A stretch of DNA of 64,000 nt. Origin: Agapetus fuscipes. Lineage: Eukaryota > Arthropoda > Insecta > Trichoptera > Glossosomatidae. The notes under the pieces were generated by a model. It worked only from the letters and a program-made list of their open reading frames with translations, made no database searches and was not told where the DNA came from. Position numbers and translations under genes: made by a program. Location of the stretch: positions 12,152,001 to 12,216,000 of the forward strand of contig OX637344.1 of the NCBI GenBank assembly GCA_951799405.1, read 5' to 3'. Below, in pieces: positions 12,100 through 24,409 of this stretch; position 1 is the stretch's first letter; the number at the start of each line of letters is the position of its first letter.

Positions 12100-12175
12100 G
12101 GTGATAAACAGGTTCCGGATCGCCACATGCGATAACGCAGGCAAGAAGTTGCACTATATCTGTAGCTTAGTTGAA
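12100..12175 (+). mobile_element. SINE-B 3' end fragment
   Basis: Carries the SINE-B tail: CGCCACATGCGATAACGC, GCAAGAAGTTGCACTATAT and GTAGCTTAGTTG. The head and body are absent. Confidence 0.65.
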
Positions 12176-12179
12176 AAAA

Positions 12180-13100
12180 AGAAAAGGAAAACGAAAGCTG
12201 TTGCCTAGTTTACTTTTAAAATTTACGTTCTTTCAAAAATCATTTCAAAATTTAGCTATTTTACGAAAATCATTGGACTTGATTTTTGGATTGCTTTGAC
12301 AAAGACTAGTTACAATATATTTTTATCGGTTGCTAGGGACTAGGGGAGAGAGTTATATAGAGTTGCGAGTGCGGTAATGTTTGACCGCCGGGAAAAATTC
12401 AATTTTAAAACAATCGTAAGCCGTTGGTTGGTTATTTTAAATCGTAGCACTATTCATGAATATAGAATTCACGCATAGTACTACACAAGTTCTCATAGCG
12501 CTGCTTGTTGAAATACTGCTCGGATCTCGCGCCACCACAGCAAAAACGAACTGCCTGGCTAAACCAAAAAGTAGAATGCAGAACGTGTTGGCAAAACAGC
12601 AATTGTACTTTCAGCACTTGCTGATGAACACACTTGTTTACTACCGGCACGCTTTTCTGCCTTCGATCAAGTTGTCTCCAATCGGATTTACTTGGCATTT
12701 TATTTGACATCTTTTTTTTGTTCATTACTCTCACTTTTTACAGGAACTTAAAATGCATATTTTTGATCTTCCAGAAAATTCAGGAAACAGTTTTATTCAT
12801 TAAATATTCCTGGTATTCATAATATCCGCATGCTTTCAATACTGGCGTTTCATATTTGGAAATACGTCCTTTTTCTTCTTCTTCTTCAATGGCTTATGGC
12901 GGTACAATCCGATTCAAGCCTTGGCCTGCTTTTACTTCTGCACCAACTTCGCCTATCCACTGGCGCTGTTCTCCACTTCGCAAACTTGTAGAAGCTTAGA
13001 AATACGTACTACATCTCGTAAAAATCTATGATCCAATAGGGGAATTTAGAATAATAGAAATCATGACTTTAGCTCTTTCATAGCCAGAGTCATATAACAA
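12180..13100. other. Non-coding DNA, cut intron
   Basis: A 285-base open stretch on the minus strand (12450-12734) has no recognisable domain, and the plus strand is also open over much of it. I regard both as chance. No splice-flanked exon was recognised. Confidence 0.4.
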
Positions 13101-13108
13101 ATTGTGTT

Positions 13109-13280
13109 TGTGTTTTTTCGGGTTAGACCATGATCTGTTTGCAGCTTTTTTATCTGCGGACGTTTCGCTTTCACGAGAAGAAAGTATTCTCAAGGCGAGT
13201 TATGTTTCTGCTCGTGAAAGCGAAACGTCTGCAGATAAAAAAAGCTCCATATAGACCATGATCTAACCCGAAAAAACACA
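13109..13280. mobile_element. Inverted-repeat element (172 bp)
   Basis: The ends are inverted repeats starting TGTGTTTTTTCGGGTTAGA, and complementarity extends inward through CTTTTTTATCTGC and ACGTTTCGCTTTCACGAG, leaving a centre of about 30 bp. The unit would fold into one long hairpin, so it is a fold-back or MITE-like element. Confidence 0.75.
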
Positions 13281-13577
13281 AAAACATTTTCTTACTTAGC
13301 TCTTCATTTTGTTGGGTCATTTTTCCGTTGTTGGTCAGAAAAAGATAGTCCTATTAATTCATACTCCGAGTCAAAAATTTCATTACATACTTACTTCATC
13401 CATCAATAGTCTTGCTGAAATTAGTTTTAAGTCACTTGATTTTTCAGTTATATTTTACAAAATTCATTTCATACTTGTCTTCGATTCAAAGATTTCAATA
13501 CATACTTCATCCGACACGCTTATTAGTTTTAAGTTACTGGCCAAAATCCTGTTTGCTAATTGGTCATTTCTCCTCAG

Positions 13578-13765
13578 CAGGCAAGGAAGGCGGGATCCCT
13601 CAGTTTGGGCGCGCAGATTCTGCGGACCTGAACGAAGAACGGATCGCCCACATCCTTTCGGAGGCGTCCCAGATGATCAGAACTCCTGCACCCACTGAAG
13701 ACTCCAGAAGCAATGATGATTCCAAGTCACCGCATGGGCAGTGCCTGTCGCCGTTCTCCAACAAG
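13578..13765 (+). CDS. cut: Homeobox protein Cut, internal exon (linker before CUT2)
   Basis: This exon belongs to the cut/CUX transcription factor gene. It encodes a conserved linker of insect Cut (includes LNEERIAHILSEASQMI, then SKSPHGQCLSPFSNK). The acceptor lies in a TTTCTCCTCAGCAG tract; AG at 13577 or 13580 is possible (a NAGNAG site), differing by one residue. The donor is AAG|GTATG, phase 0. Upstream exons (coiled coil, CUT1) are left of the window. Cut is a nuclear DNA-binding regulator of neural and epithelial cell fate in insects. Confidence 0.95.
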
Positions 13766-14045
13766 GTATGCCAACAATACATATTGCATATCAACCATCA
13801 ATTTTTAATAATTAATTTATGGCCTATGGGACGTCAAGGGCGTACCCATGATCAAAACTAGGGGGGGGACAAGTTTGGAAAAATTGAAGATCACCTAATC
13901 GAGGGTATATCGAAATTGTGCCTAAATTATCGTTGACGGTGGGGGGAAGGGTCAAGTCATGAAATTGCCGAAAAATGTTGGAAGCCTTGGAAGACATTGT
14001 AATTTTTTAGAGAAAAGATGTGAATTGTTTGATGTCTGTTTTCAG

Positions 14046-14191
14046 GAGTCGAGTCAGAACCGTCGTCTGAAGAAGTACGAGAACGACGACATTCCCCAGG
14101 AGAAGGTGGTGAGGATCTATCAGGAGGAGCTGGCCAAACTGATGGGCAGGAGGATGGAGGACATGCGCCAGCCGAGGGAGGGCTTCCCGGG
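14046..14191 (+). CDS. cut: Homeobox protein Cut, internal exon (linker before CUT2)
   Basis: Second cut exon in the window, 146 nt. The acceptor is TGTCTGTTTTCAG and the donor is CCGG|GTAATA; it starts in phase 0 and leaves two bases of a Gly codon. It encodes a highly charged helix-prone segment (QNRRLKKYENDDIPQEKVV, then IYQEELAKLMGRRMEDM), a linker strongly conserved in insect Cut. The split Gly codon is completed by the first base of the exon at 14960, which confirms the join. Confidence 0.96.
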
Positions 14192-14573
14192 GTAATACAC
14201 CAGACATATCTAATCTCACAACCAAGCATACTTACTTATCATTTATAAAGGAACAATGTGTGAATGCTGTTTATGATCTCTAACCAGGTTGCAGAAATAG
14301 ATTGACATTTATGAGGTTCTCTTTCCAGATTCATATATTGTACAAAATGGCATGTTTAGAATTGTGATTACAATATGATGACATGTGAACCTATAAGGTA
14401 AAAGGACGAAAGGGTTGGTACCGCTTCTGGGGTGATTTAGCGTGGTTAACCTCATGCAAACCTGTAAAGTTGGACATGGGTATCGTTGTGCATACCATTT
14501 GTTAAGAAAAGAGGTGACCACATGGAGAGTTTACCAGGAAGGAGGCGACTATTGTGATTGAATAAAAATAATG

Positions 14574-14812
14574 ATGAAAAAAGGAAAAACAGTTTTGTTT
14601 TCGATTACGTGAGTATATTTTTATAAACCACAACCGGTTTCGCAAACATCCGTTCGCATCATCAGGTGGATAAATTAATACTAAATGGTGTACTACACCA
14701 TTTAGTATTAATTTATCCACCTGATGATGCGAACGGATGTTTGCGAAACCGGTTGTGGTTTATAAAAATATACTCACGTAATCGAAAACAAAACTGTTTT
14801 TCCTTTTTTCAT
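14574..14812. repeat. Perfect palindrome with 119-bp arms in a cut intron
   Basis: The arms 14574-14692 and 14694-14812 are exact reverse complements around a single C at 14693, as far as I compared. The right arm carries CTGATGAT, a GCGAAC/GTTTGC hairpin and GAAACCGG (14721-14752); the left arm carries the inverse. An imperfect relative lies at 53675-53856. It probably arose as an inverted duplication of the end of a Penelope-like element. The transcript of this intron would form a very stable hairpin. Confidence 0.9.
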
Positions 14813-14959
14813 TAATGATGAACGATTACAAAGTTAATGCCTCTACAATCAATAAAAAATAATGATGACTGTTTTTAAGTTTCCATGTAGTTTAATTTTC
14901 CATTGAATGGCGGACAGCAAACTAGAGCTAATGTTTAGTTTTTTCTTTCCCCAATACAG

Positions 14960-15897
14960 CGGCAACCCGATGGAGCGCCACATGGAGCGGCCTCCCGATG
15001 ACAACATCCGCATGGCGCTGGAGGCTTACCACAGGGAGCTGGCCAAGCTGCAGCAGAGCGGGCTGACCCCCGGTATGCCCCCCCTGCCACCCACCCTGCC
15101 GCCCACCCTGCCGCCCAACCTGCCCCCCGGCTTCCCCGGCCTCTTGGCGCTGCAGCACCAGCACCAGCAGCACCAGCAGCACCAGCAGCACCAGAACCCA
15201 CACCTCAACGGCGGGGGCGGCGTGCAAGACCTCTCCCTGCCCAAGGAGAAGATGATGAAGATGAATGGCATCACAGAGTCAGACAAAGAAAAGGCCATGG
15301 ACGCAGAAGAGGCGATCAGGCACGCGGGAAGCGCATTCAGTCTAGTGCGACCCAAACTGGAACCTGGCTCTCAACCATCCACTGGGAGCTCTGCCTCAAG
15401 TCCTCTGGGAAACAACATCCTCCCGCCTGCCATAACCCCGGGAGAAGAATTCTCCGCAGCGGCAGCCGCGAGTCCTCTGCAGAGGATGGCCTCCATCACC
15501 AACAGCCTGATCTCGCAGCCCTCAAACCAATCCCACCACAGCCCCTCCCAAAGACCTCTCAAAGCTGTTCTCCCCCCGATCACGCAACAGCAGTTTGATC
15601 TGTTCAACAACTTGAACACGGAAGATATTGTGAGACGTGTCAAGGAGTCGTTGAGCCAGTATTCCATCAGTCAGAGGCTTTTCGGAGAGTCTGTGCTGGG
15701 ATTGTCTCAAGGGTCGGTCAGTGATCTGCTGGCGAGGCCGAAGCCCTGGCACATGCTGACACAAAAAGGCAGAGAACCTTTCATAAGAATGAAGATGTTC
15801 TTGGAAGATGACAACGCTGTCCACAAGCTGGTGGCTTCCCAGTACAAGATAGCGCCCGAGAAACTGATGCGAACTGGCAGTTACGGCGGTATACCTC
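14960..15897 (+). CDS. cut: Homeobox protein Cut, exon with the CUT2 domain
   Basis: Third cut exon in the window, 938 nt, acceptor CCCCAATACAG, donor CCTC|GTAAGT, leaving one base of a codon. In order it encodes a second [12 protein letters not shown] segment, a Pro-rich stretch with repeated LPPTLPP units, a His/Gln-rich run near 15150-15195, a Gly run, a Ser/Ala-rich linker and a CUT domain at about 15606-15850. The CUT signature is intact ([40 protein letters not shown]). The LTQKGREPF segment resembles the second CUT repeat of vertebrate CUX1, hence CUT2. CUT repeats bind DNA in cooperation with the homeodomain. Confidence 0.97.
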
Positions 15898-16087
15898 GTA
15901 AGTTTTTTTATGATTTCAGTTTTATTTTCTTTTAACCATAGAATCTGACTTGAACCCTTTTAAAATCTTACTAGCTACAAGTAATTCTAAAGTCCGTTCA
16001 AGATGAAGTGCATGTCTTTTTCCCTTTCATGAATGGTTGTGCATTTTTCAACTTGATGTTTAATTCTAATTCCCTCATCTTTTCCAG

Positions 16088-17799
16088 AATGCCCCGCCAA
16101 CCTGAGCAAGCCCATGCAGCCCACGCAAAAGATGATCTCGGACGCCTCCCAGCTGCTGAGCAGGATGCAGCAGGAGCAGCAAGCCAACATGGGAGGCGGA
16201 GGGATGGGAGGAGGTCCTGGGGCGCCGCCCCCTCTGCTTCTCACCCCGCCCGGCTTCCCGCCCCACCCCGCGCTGCAGCAGCTGCGGCCCCAGGACCCCA
16301 ACCACGACCACAAGCCTGGCAAGCCTCCCCCCCCTCCCCCGCCCAACATGCATCATCACTCCCCTCTGCCTCCTCACCAGCAAGGCTCCGTCATGAGGGC
16401 TCTCCACCAGCACATCTCGCCAAGCGTCTACGAAATGGCAGCTCTCACTCAAGACTTAGATACGCAAACCATAACCACCAAAATCAAGGAAGCTCTTCTT
16501 GCTAACAATATAGGACAAAAAATATTTGGCGAAGCCGTTCTAGGTCTCTCGCAAGGCTCTGTTTCTGAGCTCCTCTCCAAACCGAAGCCTTGGCACATGC
16601 TCAGCATCAAGGGAAGAGAACCATTCATTAGGATGCAGCTGTGGCTCAGCGATGCACACAACATCGACAGGCTGCAGGCGCTGAAAAACGAAAGAAGGGA
16701 AGCCAACAAGCGGAGGAGGTCTACAGGACCCGGGGGACAAGATAATAGTTCTGACACTTCATCTAATGATACAGCAGAGTTCTATCATTCCACATCTCCA
16801 AGCCCACATCCGGGGGGACCTCCTTCAGCCAAGAAACAGCGAGTTTTATTCAGTGAAGAACAAAAAGAAGCTTTGAGACTTGCTTTCGCCTTGGACCCAT
16901 ACCCCAACATGGCAACTATTGAATTCCTTGCAACAGAGCTTGGCCTATCAACAAGAACAATAACAAACTGGTTTCACAATCATCGCATGCGCCTCAAACA
17001 ACAAGTCCCTCACGGAGGCAGTGGAGAAATCCCTCCCAGAGATCAATCAGGGAACCAGGCACCGTTTGACCCGGTCCAGTTCCGCTTATTGCTCAATCAG
17101 CGCTTATTAGAGCTCCAAAAGGAAAGGTTAGGACTCTCTGGAGTTGCTCTCCCTTATCCTCCATACTTTGCAGCAAATTCCAACTTGGCTGCACTCCTGG
17201 GAAGGGGTCTCCTTCCTCCAGGGGATGCTGAACTAGCTTTGAATGCTGTTAAAGAACAAATGAGTGGATTAGATCTCAGTATGCCCCTGAAGAGAGAAAC
17301 AGATGTTGATGACTTTGATGATGATGACGTTGAGAGCAACATGGGATCTGACGACTCCTTGGATGAACGCAGTTTTGTTGAAGGGGACGGAGAAGGTGAC
17401 GGGGACGATGGAAAGAGAGACTCCATGCCACGCACAACAGCTCCCGGAGCAAGGTCTAGCCGGCGCAAGCCTGCAGCTCCACAGTGGGTGAATCCTGACT
17501 GGCAAGATGACAAAGAGCGCCCTCCTAACCCTGATGAGGTCATCATCAATGGAGTGTGTGTGATGCAGACAGAAGACTACGGCAGGAGGGCGAACGAGCG
17601 AACTGTTCATGTGGAACCCTCGGGAGCAGAAGTAGAAGGGGAAGCCAATGCCGAAGGGGCCCCCCCCACCAGGTCTTCCCCTGCAGCCCCCGATACCTCC
17701 TCTGCCCCCGCAACTCCTGAACAACCGCCGTCCAGAGAACAAATACCAAATGAAGACATTGTCAAAACAGAAGTTGACACAGAGAGATGGGAGTATTGA
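16088..17799 (+). CDS. cut: Homeobox protein Cut, terminal exon: CUT3, homeodomain, C-terminus
   Basis: Last cut exon, acceptor CTTTTCCAG at 16087; the single base carried over completes a Gln codon. It encodes a Gly/Pro-rich linker with a Pro run (about 16324-16342), CUT3 at about 16450-16716 ([39 protein letters not shown]), and a homeodomain at 16828-17007. Helix 3 reads TNWFHNHRMRLKQQ: W48, F49, H50, N51, R53 are in place, and His at position 50 is the Cut-class mark. An acidic Asp run follows (about 17308-17335). The protein ends in a Glu-Arg-Trp-Glu-Tyr tail, comparable to the C-terminal Trp-Glu-Phe of CUX1. TGA is at 17797-17799. Confidence 0.98.
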
Positions 17800-18205
17800 A
17801 CAAACACTTACAAAAAGTTGAAACTTTAATCAAGAAAGTGAATTGTAGTGATTTTATAAATGATAGTTAAGTTAGACAAATCTAGTTAAAATATCAAAGA
17901 GACTTTGTTTTGTTTTATATTTATTGTAATAATGTAACTAGGCTAGCTAAGAAATATTTCCCTCACAGATACGTACTGATAAACTTAAAACGTACTCGCT
18001 TTACTCTGTATAATGTAATATTATTTATTTGTAAGCCTAGCAGTAATTCCTGATGAATAGTTGAATTCCGTAGATATCTATATTTGGTAGGCAGTGGTTG
18101 TGCCGGCAGGCGACGAGACGCAACGTTCAGCAACAACATGCAACGTTTGTTATTTTTATTTAGATTGTCCAAATATTATAAATAAAAGTTTTAAATTTTG
18201 AAATA
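17800..18205 (+). other. cut: 3' UTR of cut (minimum extent)
   Basis: AT-rich sequence after the cut stop codon. The first canonical AATAAA is at 18181-18186, so the shortest plausible 3' end is near 18205. Further AATAAA signals follow (for example near 18535, 18680 and 18880), and cut transcripts in other insects have long 3' UTRs, so the true end may be more distal. Confidence 0.6.
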
Positions 18206-21200
18206 TCAAAGATTCGAGAATCTCATAGTGTAATCTAGCGTGTAACCAAGCAGCCAGTATAATATATGTAACTACTTACATTGTACATTACATTTGTATC
18301 TTTTTGCATTTTTAATGTTAGGGCGACCCACGGAGAGCTATTTTGTATTGCGGGTCGCGATCTCTGTTACTTCCCTACTTGTAGGCGTAGCTTTAACACA
18401 AGGACTCTGTATTCATTCAGATATGCAAACATTTTATATTGAGAAGGCTGCACCGCGCTATGGTTGGTCTGCTTTGATAAATTAATCCTATAGAATCAAA
18501 GGCACCAATCTAGAATGGTTTTAAAATCAGATAAATAAATGGAAATTATGAGAAAATTCTTTCTCACGTATTTATCTTTTTTTTAACCTAACCTAGAATG
18601 CAGGGTTTGATTGTATGGGACTTGAATGAAGTTTTGTAAAGGAATGAGGAGACCATTTAAGAAGAAAACATTATTATTGATAATAAAGTAAAAAGGTTTA
18701 TTCTATAAGTTCATAGGAATAATAGATAAGGATTTCGCGTTCCAGAAGTGATGGCCAAAGACCTAATAATGTTTTAATATTATGAAAAATAATAAGTTAA
18801 ACTCGTGATTATGATTATATTGTTTGAGGCGTATACTCGTTGATAGCTAGTTAGTACTCGCCTATGATTATTGATTATAAATAAATATTATTTAAGTTTT
18901 AAAGTGCAATCGTTCATCGAACTAATCGAAACCCCAGTTTTATTAAAATAATTATTAATTCATTTTGTGAAATGACTTTACGGTATTATTGTGATTATTT
19001 TTTAATTATTTTTTAAATTATATCAGTTACAATTATTATTTTGTAGGTATTTTTAATGATAACGTCAGTGCGTGTCTTCCCTGAGTATTTTTTTGAACAA
19101 AAAACGGAAGTGTCAGAAACAAAACCCTAATGTCTGCACACCACTTAAATCAAGATCACTTCCACGAAATGAAAACAAACTTAAAACCATGTACAAAATA
19201 AACCTAATTAGCATTTTTTGCAACAATAGACTCTGTACAATTTTTATAGACAAAAAATTGTGAAGTCACAGGACTGGGTTAGTAGGAAAAGGCTGACTAA
19301 TATTTAGTTGTTGGTTGCTACCTAGTTACGTAGACTTGTGGCGTCACCCCGCCGATATTTTTAATTTTGTGTGGAGTCCATTAAATTAACATACAATTAA
19401 AAAATACCTATTATCAGTATTATTACGTACCTATACATCATCGGTCAATAAAAAATAAAACTATCGATGACTTCCAATTGATAAAAACAAAGTTATATAC
19501 ATTTTCTAATTTGTTTAAATGTAAATAAAACCAAAATAAAACATACTCGGAAGCACCAAAACTGTAAATTAGCTTTACGATTGATTTTGTTATCTTTTTT
19601 TTTTAAACAATGTCACAAAGGCTATTTTTTACTCTTCTAATAAACATTTTATTATGATTTTTATTTCTAGAAATAAACACTTTGCCTGAAAAATATTTGA
19701 AAACCAGTGTTTTATTTTAATTTTATTCTTTTATTATTTTCGGCACAAAATACACATATTTTTTTCATAGCACCAAACTATATAAAAGACTGCCTAGTCA
19801 CTATTTTTATTAAATTAATCTTCATTCTCTATCGATTAATATCACATAGGTTGTACATAGACAAATATAAACTTGTAGAATATTTTTTAATAGCTAAAAT
19901 ACAACAGAATTTTTGCCATCTAATAATTTCAGAAGTTTTCTGATGCCCGATGCCTGCAATAGGTACAAACCATACAAGAAGGACTAATTTGACAATACCT
20001 GGATAAAATATTATGCATTGAATTCAAAATTGTAACCTTTAAAATTTGATTATTTGGTGGAAAACTATTTATGGACCGCTTGAAAAATAAGTTTTTATTT
20101 TAATGTCCACAGTGTTACACAGATCAAAATAATGAATGTGGTAGAAATCCATTGAAAACAAAACTACCAGTGCCATATTATAAAACATCACTTTTGACAG
20201 CTAACCTTAATGTTTTGCTTTTGGTTCTTCTTGTTTATTTTGGTAAAAAGAACACAATTTGATGTGTCTAAAGTTCTAAGAAGGGATTTCAGGGAGGCTG
20301 CATAATAAATGAAAGAATATTTTCATAAAGAAGTAAAAAAACTATGGCCGATTCATTTTTTTAAGTTGCCAAGCCTGGAATATCATAATAGCGCGTTCTC
20401 TCAAATGTACATTAATTTATATCTTTGTGTCACTGTATCCAATCCGTATCTATGAGTCCTGCTATGAGTAAAGATCAATAAGAGGACTTCAAAAATGCTG
20501 TAAAGCTCTGTAAATTATTTTTTAAAATATGAAATAATTAATCAAAGGCATATCGATAGTCAATAAGAATTTTCAACATTTTAAAAAAAATATCAGAAAC
20601 CATATTATGAGCTAAGTATTATACCCACAAAAACATGAAAATCCCGTATAGACTTTGTAAATAATATCCTGTCATTTTATTACAATATAATATTGAGTTT
20701 CGTAAACGTTATTAAATAATATATCCTTCCGTTATTACTTTCAATTTAAACAATTAATATTATATGTTAAGGGAAATGTGTTGATTTAAAATAACACACA
20801 CAATTTTAAATGTTAAAAATATTTTAATTATAAGATTTTCAATGAAGGAACCATATTCCTTGCAAAACTGTAAATTATCAAAAAAAAACATAGTGAAATT
20901 ATAATGGCTTAGTGAAGTTATTATTGAATACATAATTTTAAATATTCATCCATAAATGATGCCACGCTAACAAGAACAAATCCTTATTTTATTATTTATT
21001 GGAGTCGGAACAAAAACAAAATGAAACAATAAGAGGTCATCACCTGGTTTTAACACACAAGGTATTTTGTTTTTGCTTGCTAAGGGTAGTTGCTACCCCG
21101 CCGAGGGGAATATGGAATTTTCTCCATTTAATCATTTTAAAACTAAATCTGGTTTTACAAAGTTTCATATCTTGGGTGGACATGTCTCATTGTTACAGAA

Positions 21201-21540
21201 ATTAATCTCTGTTTTTTCTGCAATGTCTAAATGCACCTTTTTGGCAGCCGTTTTGTTAAGATGTCATTTTGGCATTTGGAAGCCACCATTTTTTTATGAT
21301 TTCAGTTTGCACCATGTTCTATTCATAGTGTTTGCATCTGCCGATATTTTCGAGGATTCCAACCAACCAGTTTCTACTTACAACAGAAAGAGGACAGAAA
21401 AGTCACCAAGTAGCTTCTATAAACAGCCTTGAAAATGAATTCCTCTCGTGGGAACGATACATCGGCAGATAAAATAACTACAAATAAAATATTTCCTACC
21501 CTAGAGAATCCAAAAAGAATGAGGTTTTGAATATTTTTGC
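18206..21540. other. AT-rich intergenic DNA (possibly distal cut 3' UTR)
   Basis: Strongly AT-rich, with no convincing reading frame. I recognise no named repeat. A frame of 121 codons near 21067 has no recognisable domain. Confidence 0.45.
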
Positions 21541-21703
21541 ATATGGAACCTTTTTTTTGGCAAACAAACGCCAGTCTTGTATGGGACTGCCGTCCTTTGC
21601 AACCAATAACAAAACGTTTGTTTACCTTTTCCCTAGCAATATTGTCTATGTCAAGTCACAGACCAACCTCATTTGTCAGCAATTTTTGGCTTACAAAGAT
21701 TGA

Positions 21704-21950
21704 ATTTCAATGTGCATTTTATTTTAGCAACTGTAATGCCAGACAAACAGGGATCAGCTACTCTGACAATTCAATACAGTTGCAAAATCTTTGTTATAAA
21801 ATACCAGCAGAATTGAAAGAATACAATTTCAATGTGCATTTTATTTTAGCAACTGTAATGCCAGACAAATAGGGATCAGCTACTCCGCCTACTCTGAGGT
21901 TGCAATATCTTTGTTATAAAATACCAGCAGAATTGAAAGAATACAATTTC
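21704..21950. repeat. Tandem duplication, period 122 bp
   Basis: The block TTTCAATGTGCATTTTATTT...GTAATGCCAGACAAA...AATACCAGCAGAATTGAAAG occurs twice with only a few changes. The flanks at 21543-21660 resemble 22500-22615 (GCAAACGCCA, TAATAACAAAA), which points to an unnamed dispersed repeat. Confidence 0.75.
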
Positions 21951-23040
21951 AAATGGGCATTTAATCTTTCATTGGAATATTCAGTAGATATTTGAAAGCA
22001 GTCCCAGTTTTAATATTTATTAATGTCAAAGCAATCTGCATTTTGATAAAATATAGAAATGTAAAACTAGAAATATGTTTTCTGAAAATCTAAAAGAGTT
22101 TGCATTACTTTTCATATTGTATCCATTCAAAATGATAAATCATAATAGGTGCATTGTTTATCTTTGAATATTGTCTTCATTTTTTATTTAATAATTACAA
22201 TAATGTAAGGTAATGCATAATAATTATACAGTAAGATGTAAGTTTATTGAATAGAAATGTACATATTATCATTATGTGTTGGTATTTAGCTGTTAGGTAT
22301 GATACTATAGTCTGAACAGCTATAAAATACTTTATTATTGTTCATATCATAATTTGTCTTCATTCTGAACAATTTCTAAAGCTATTTAATAAAGTAAAAC
22401 GATAAAAATATCTGTATTTAAAAAATACATTAAAAATGTTGTTTTTATTTTTATGGTTTTGCAAGAAATGAGTGATAGACTCGGAACAAATTTGGAAACA
22501 TATATTTTTTTCTCTGCAGGCAAACGCCACACGTTTATGAGATAACGGTCCTTGGTAACTAATAACAAAATATAAGTTTGCATTTTCCATAGCAACACGG
22601 CTGTAGAATGTCACTATTTTGTTGTCTATGAAATATGTTTAGAGTGTATTCCATTCCTTTGATGATAGAGTCAACATAAATTCCAAACGCAAGAAAGTTG
22701 TGATGTTTCAGGGCAAGGTTAACATAACTGGGTGCAGGCCGGGCCAAGTTGAAGCTAACTTAAATATTGTTATATGTTGCTACAGACCCTATTTACATAG
22801 ATGTTTCAAATTTGTTCACCGAGAAATGGAGCATCTGCTTTGAGTGATGTTCCGACTCCATTCTGACGAAGATGAGGTAAAAAAGGATGCCATCCAATGA
22901 TCCTACTGCTTCAGGAGGCAGATGCACAGCAGCAGCGGGAGACAGGAGGAGTTGGAGACGAGGGCTAATGGAAGACAAATATAAGCTGTAGAGCCATCAA
23001 AGAAGAGGGTTCAAATGCTGATGATAATTCCTGATAATAT

Positions 23041-23175
23041 CACAAATTTACCAAAAAATCATACAACAAGCGGCAATGCCGGACATCACAAATTTACAAA
23101 AAATTCATACAACAAGCGGCAATGCCGGACATCACCGGACATCACAAATTTACAAAAAAATTCATACAACAAGCG
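23041..23175. repeat. Minisatellite, ~46-56 bp, about 2.7 copies
   Basis: Three successive units begin CACAAATTTAC and contain CATACAACAAGCG. The second carries an extra CACCGGACAT. The third is cut short after ACAACAAGCG. Confidence 0.75.
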
Positions 23176-23392
23176 TACAATGGACACAGCCCATTTAAAT
23201 CGGGGGGAAGATATAAGAAGATAAGAATAACATGTCACTTTCCCAGGCTAATGGCAAGACGGACGGTCATAACTTCAATACAAAATTATGAATGTAGCTT
23301 GAGAAGATACTAAAGCTACTCCGTGATGAGAAAGAACCCTTGAGGTGTAACACATACAAAAAACCCGCTCTCTTATAAACGCAACTAAGCTA

Positions 23393-23706
23393 CACACATA
23401 GTGTAACTTCTTGCCCCATTATCCCAGAAGAGGTCGCATGTGGTGAGTTAAACCTATTTATTTTTCCAGGTAAGGGGGCCGGCCTTACGCCAACCACTTT
23501 AGTTGAAATAGGGGTCTCCAAGCTCCCGAGAGGGCTGGTACTCATTTCTTGTGAAGGCTGAGTAAACCTTGCTTGTATTTTATTTTGGGGTTTGAAATAA
23601 ACACTGAAAACGGGAAATCATTTCTGACACCCTCGCCCTCGGTGGGATTTGAACCCGAGCTCACGACATGGAATGCAAGCACTCTACCAACTGAGCTATC
23701 GACCGA
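23393..23706 (-). mobile_element. SINE-B copy, near full length
   Basis: In reverse orientation it has the tRNA-like head at about 23640-23706 (A-box region CAGTTGGTAGAGTGC, B-box GGTTCAAATCC) and the 3' end ACTAAGCTACAC near 23395. The body contains the paired GAGCT...AGCTC hairpin segment and GGCCGGC. Confidence 0.8.
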
Positions 23707-24409
23707 ACAATTTTTGCTCTCTTATCATATGTAATTTAAAACAAATAAGCCTGATATATATGTAGAAAGCACTACATAGTACATTAAATGCATAACTGTC
23801 AACTGCATATGTTTCACAATGCCGTAAAATATTAAACTCCCCCTATTATTGGGAATCCATTTATATTAACTATGGATAACGTCACAAAACCAAGTTTTTT
23901 TTTATTTTGACAAGCACCACTGCTATTACCGGAAAAAATGATACTGGTTACATTTTGTTGCATATATTTTAGTTTTGGTATCTACAGCAAGAAGAAAAAA
24001 ATAATTAACGTCTCACCCAAGTCAGAGGTAAAAAAGTTAGCTTGCCTGCAGCTACAGGAAAAATCTATTCAAAATAAGGAAGTGTGTGAGTAAGAAAGGT
24101 AAGTGAGGTAAGTAAATACTCAGATATTATGCAAGTAAAAATGATAAGTACTCACCTCGAGTGTGAAACACTATTTAAATACTCAAACATAGTGAAAACA
24201 AAAAAATATGGAGGATAGAACAAGGCTTCTTGTGAGTGTTTTAATTTTCTTACATTTTTACATTATGGTTGAGATTATTTTTTATTTTTTTTAAATGGAT
24301 TTGTGAAAAAGAATGCAATTTATCAACCTATTTTGCCTTGCTAAAAACAGGTATTAACATTATCAATGCATAATTCATCATTTAATATTTTGAATGAATT
24401 ATTATTTAA

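Noticed and set aside
12450..12734. 94-codon minus-strand frame in the cut intron
   Set aside because: No domain recognised, and the opposite strand is open over the same bases. The evidence is not enough for an exon or transposase.
14721..14752. A confirmed active hammerhead ribozyme
   Set aside because: The core resembles one, but an extra base follows CTGATGA, and the arms of the palindrome would pair with each other instead of forming stems I and III. It is kept only as a testable resemblance.
14928..15824. Long minus-strand frames opposite cut exons
   Set aside because: They are shadows caused by GC-rich low-complexity coding sequence on the plus strand, which has the CUT domain.
21067..21432. 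121-codon frame upstream of PP1
   Set aside because: No recognisable domain, no splice context, AT-rich flanks and overlap with a repeat. I cannot support it as a gene.
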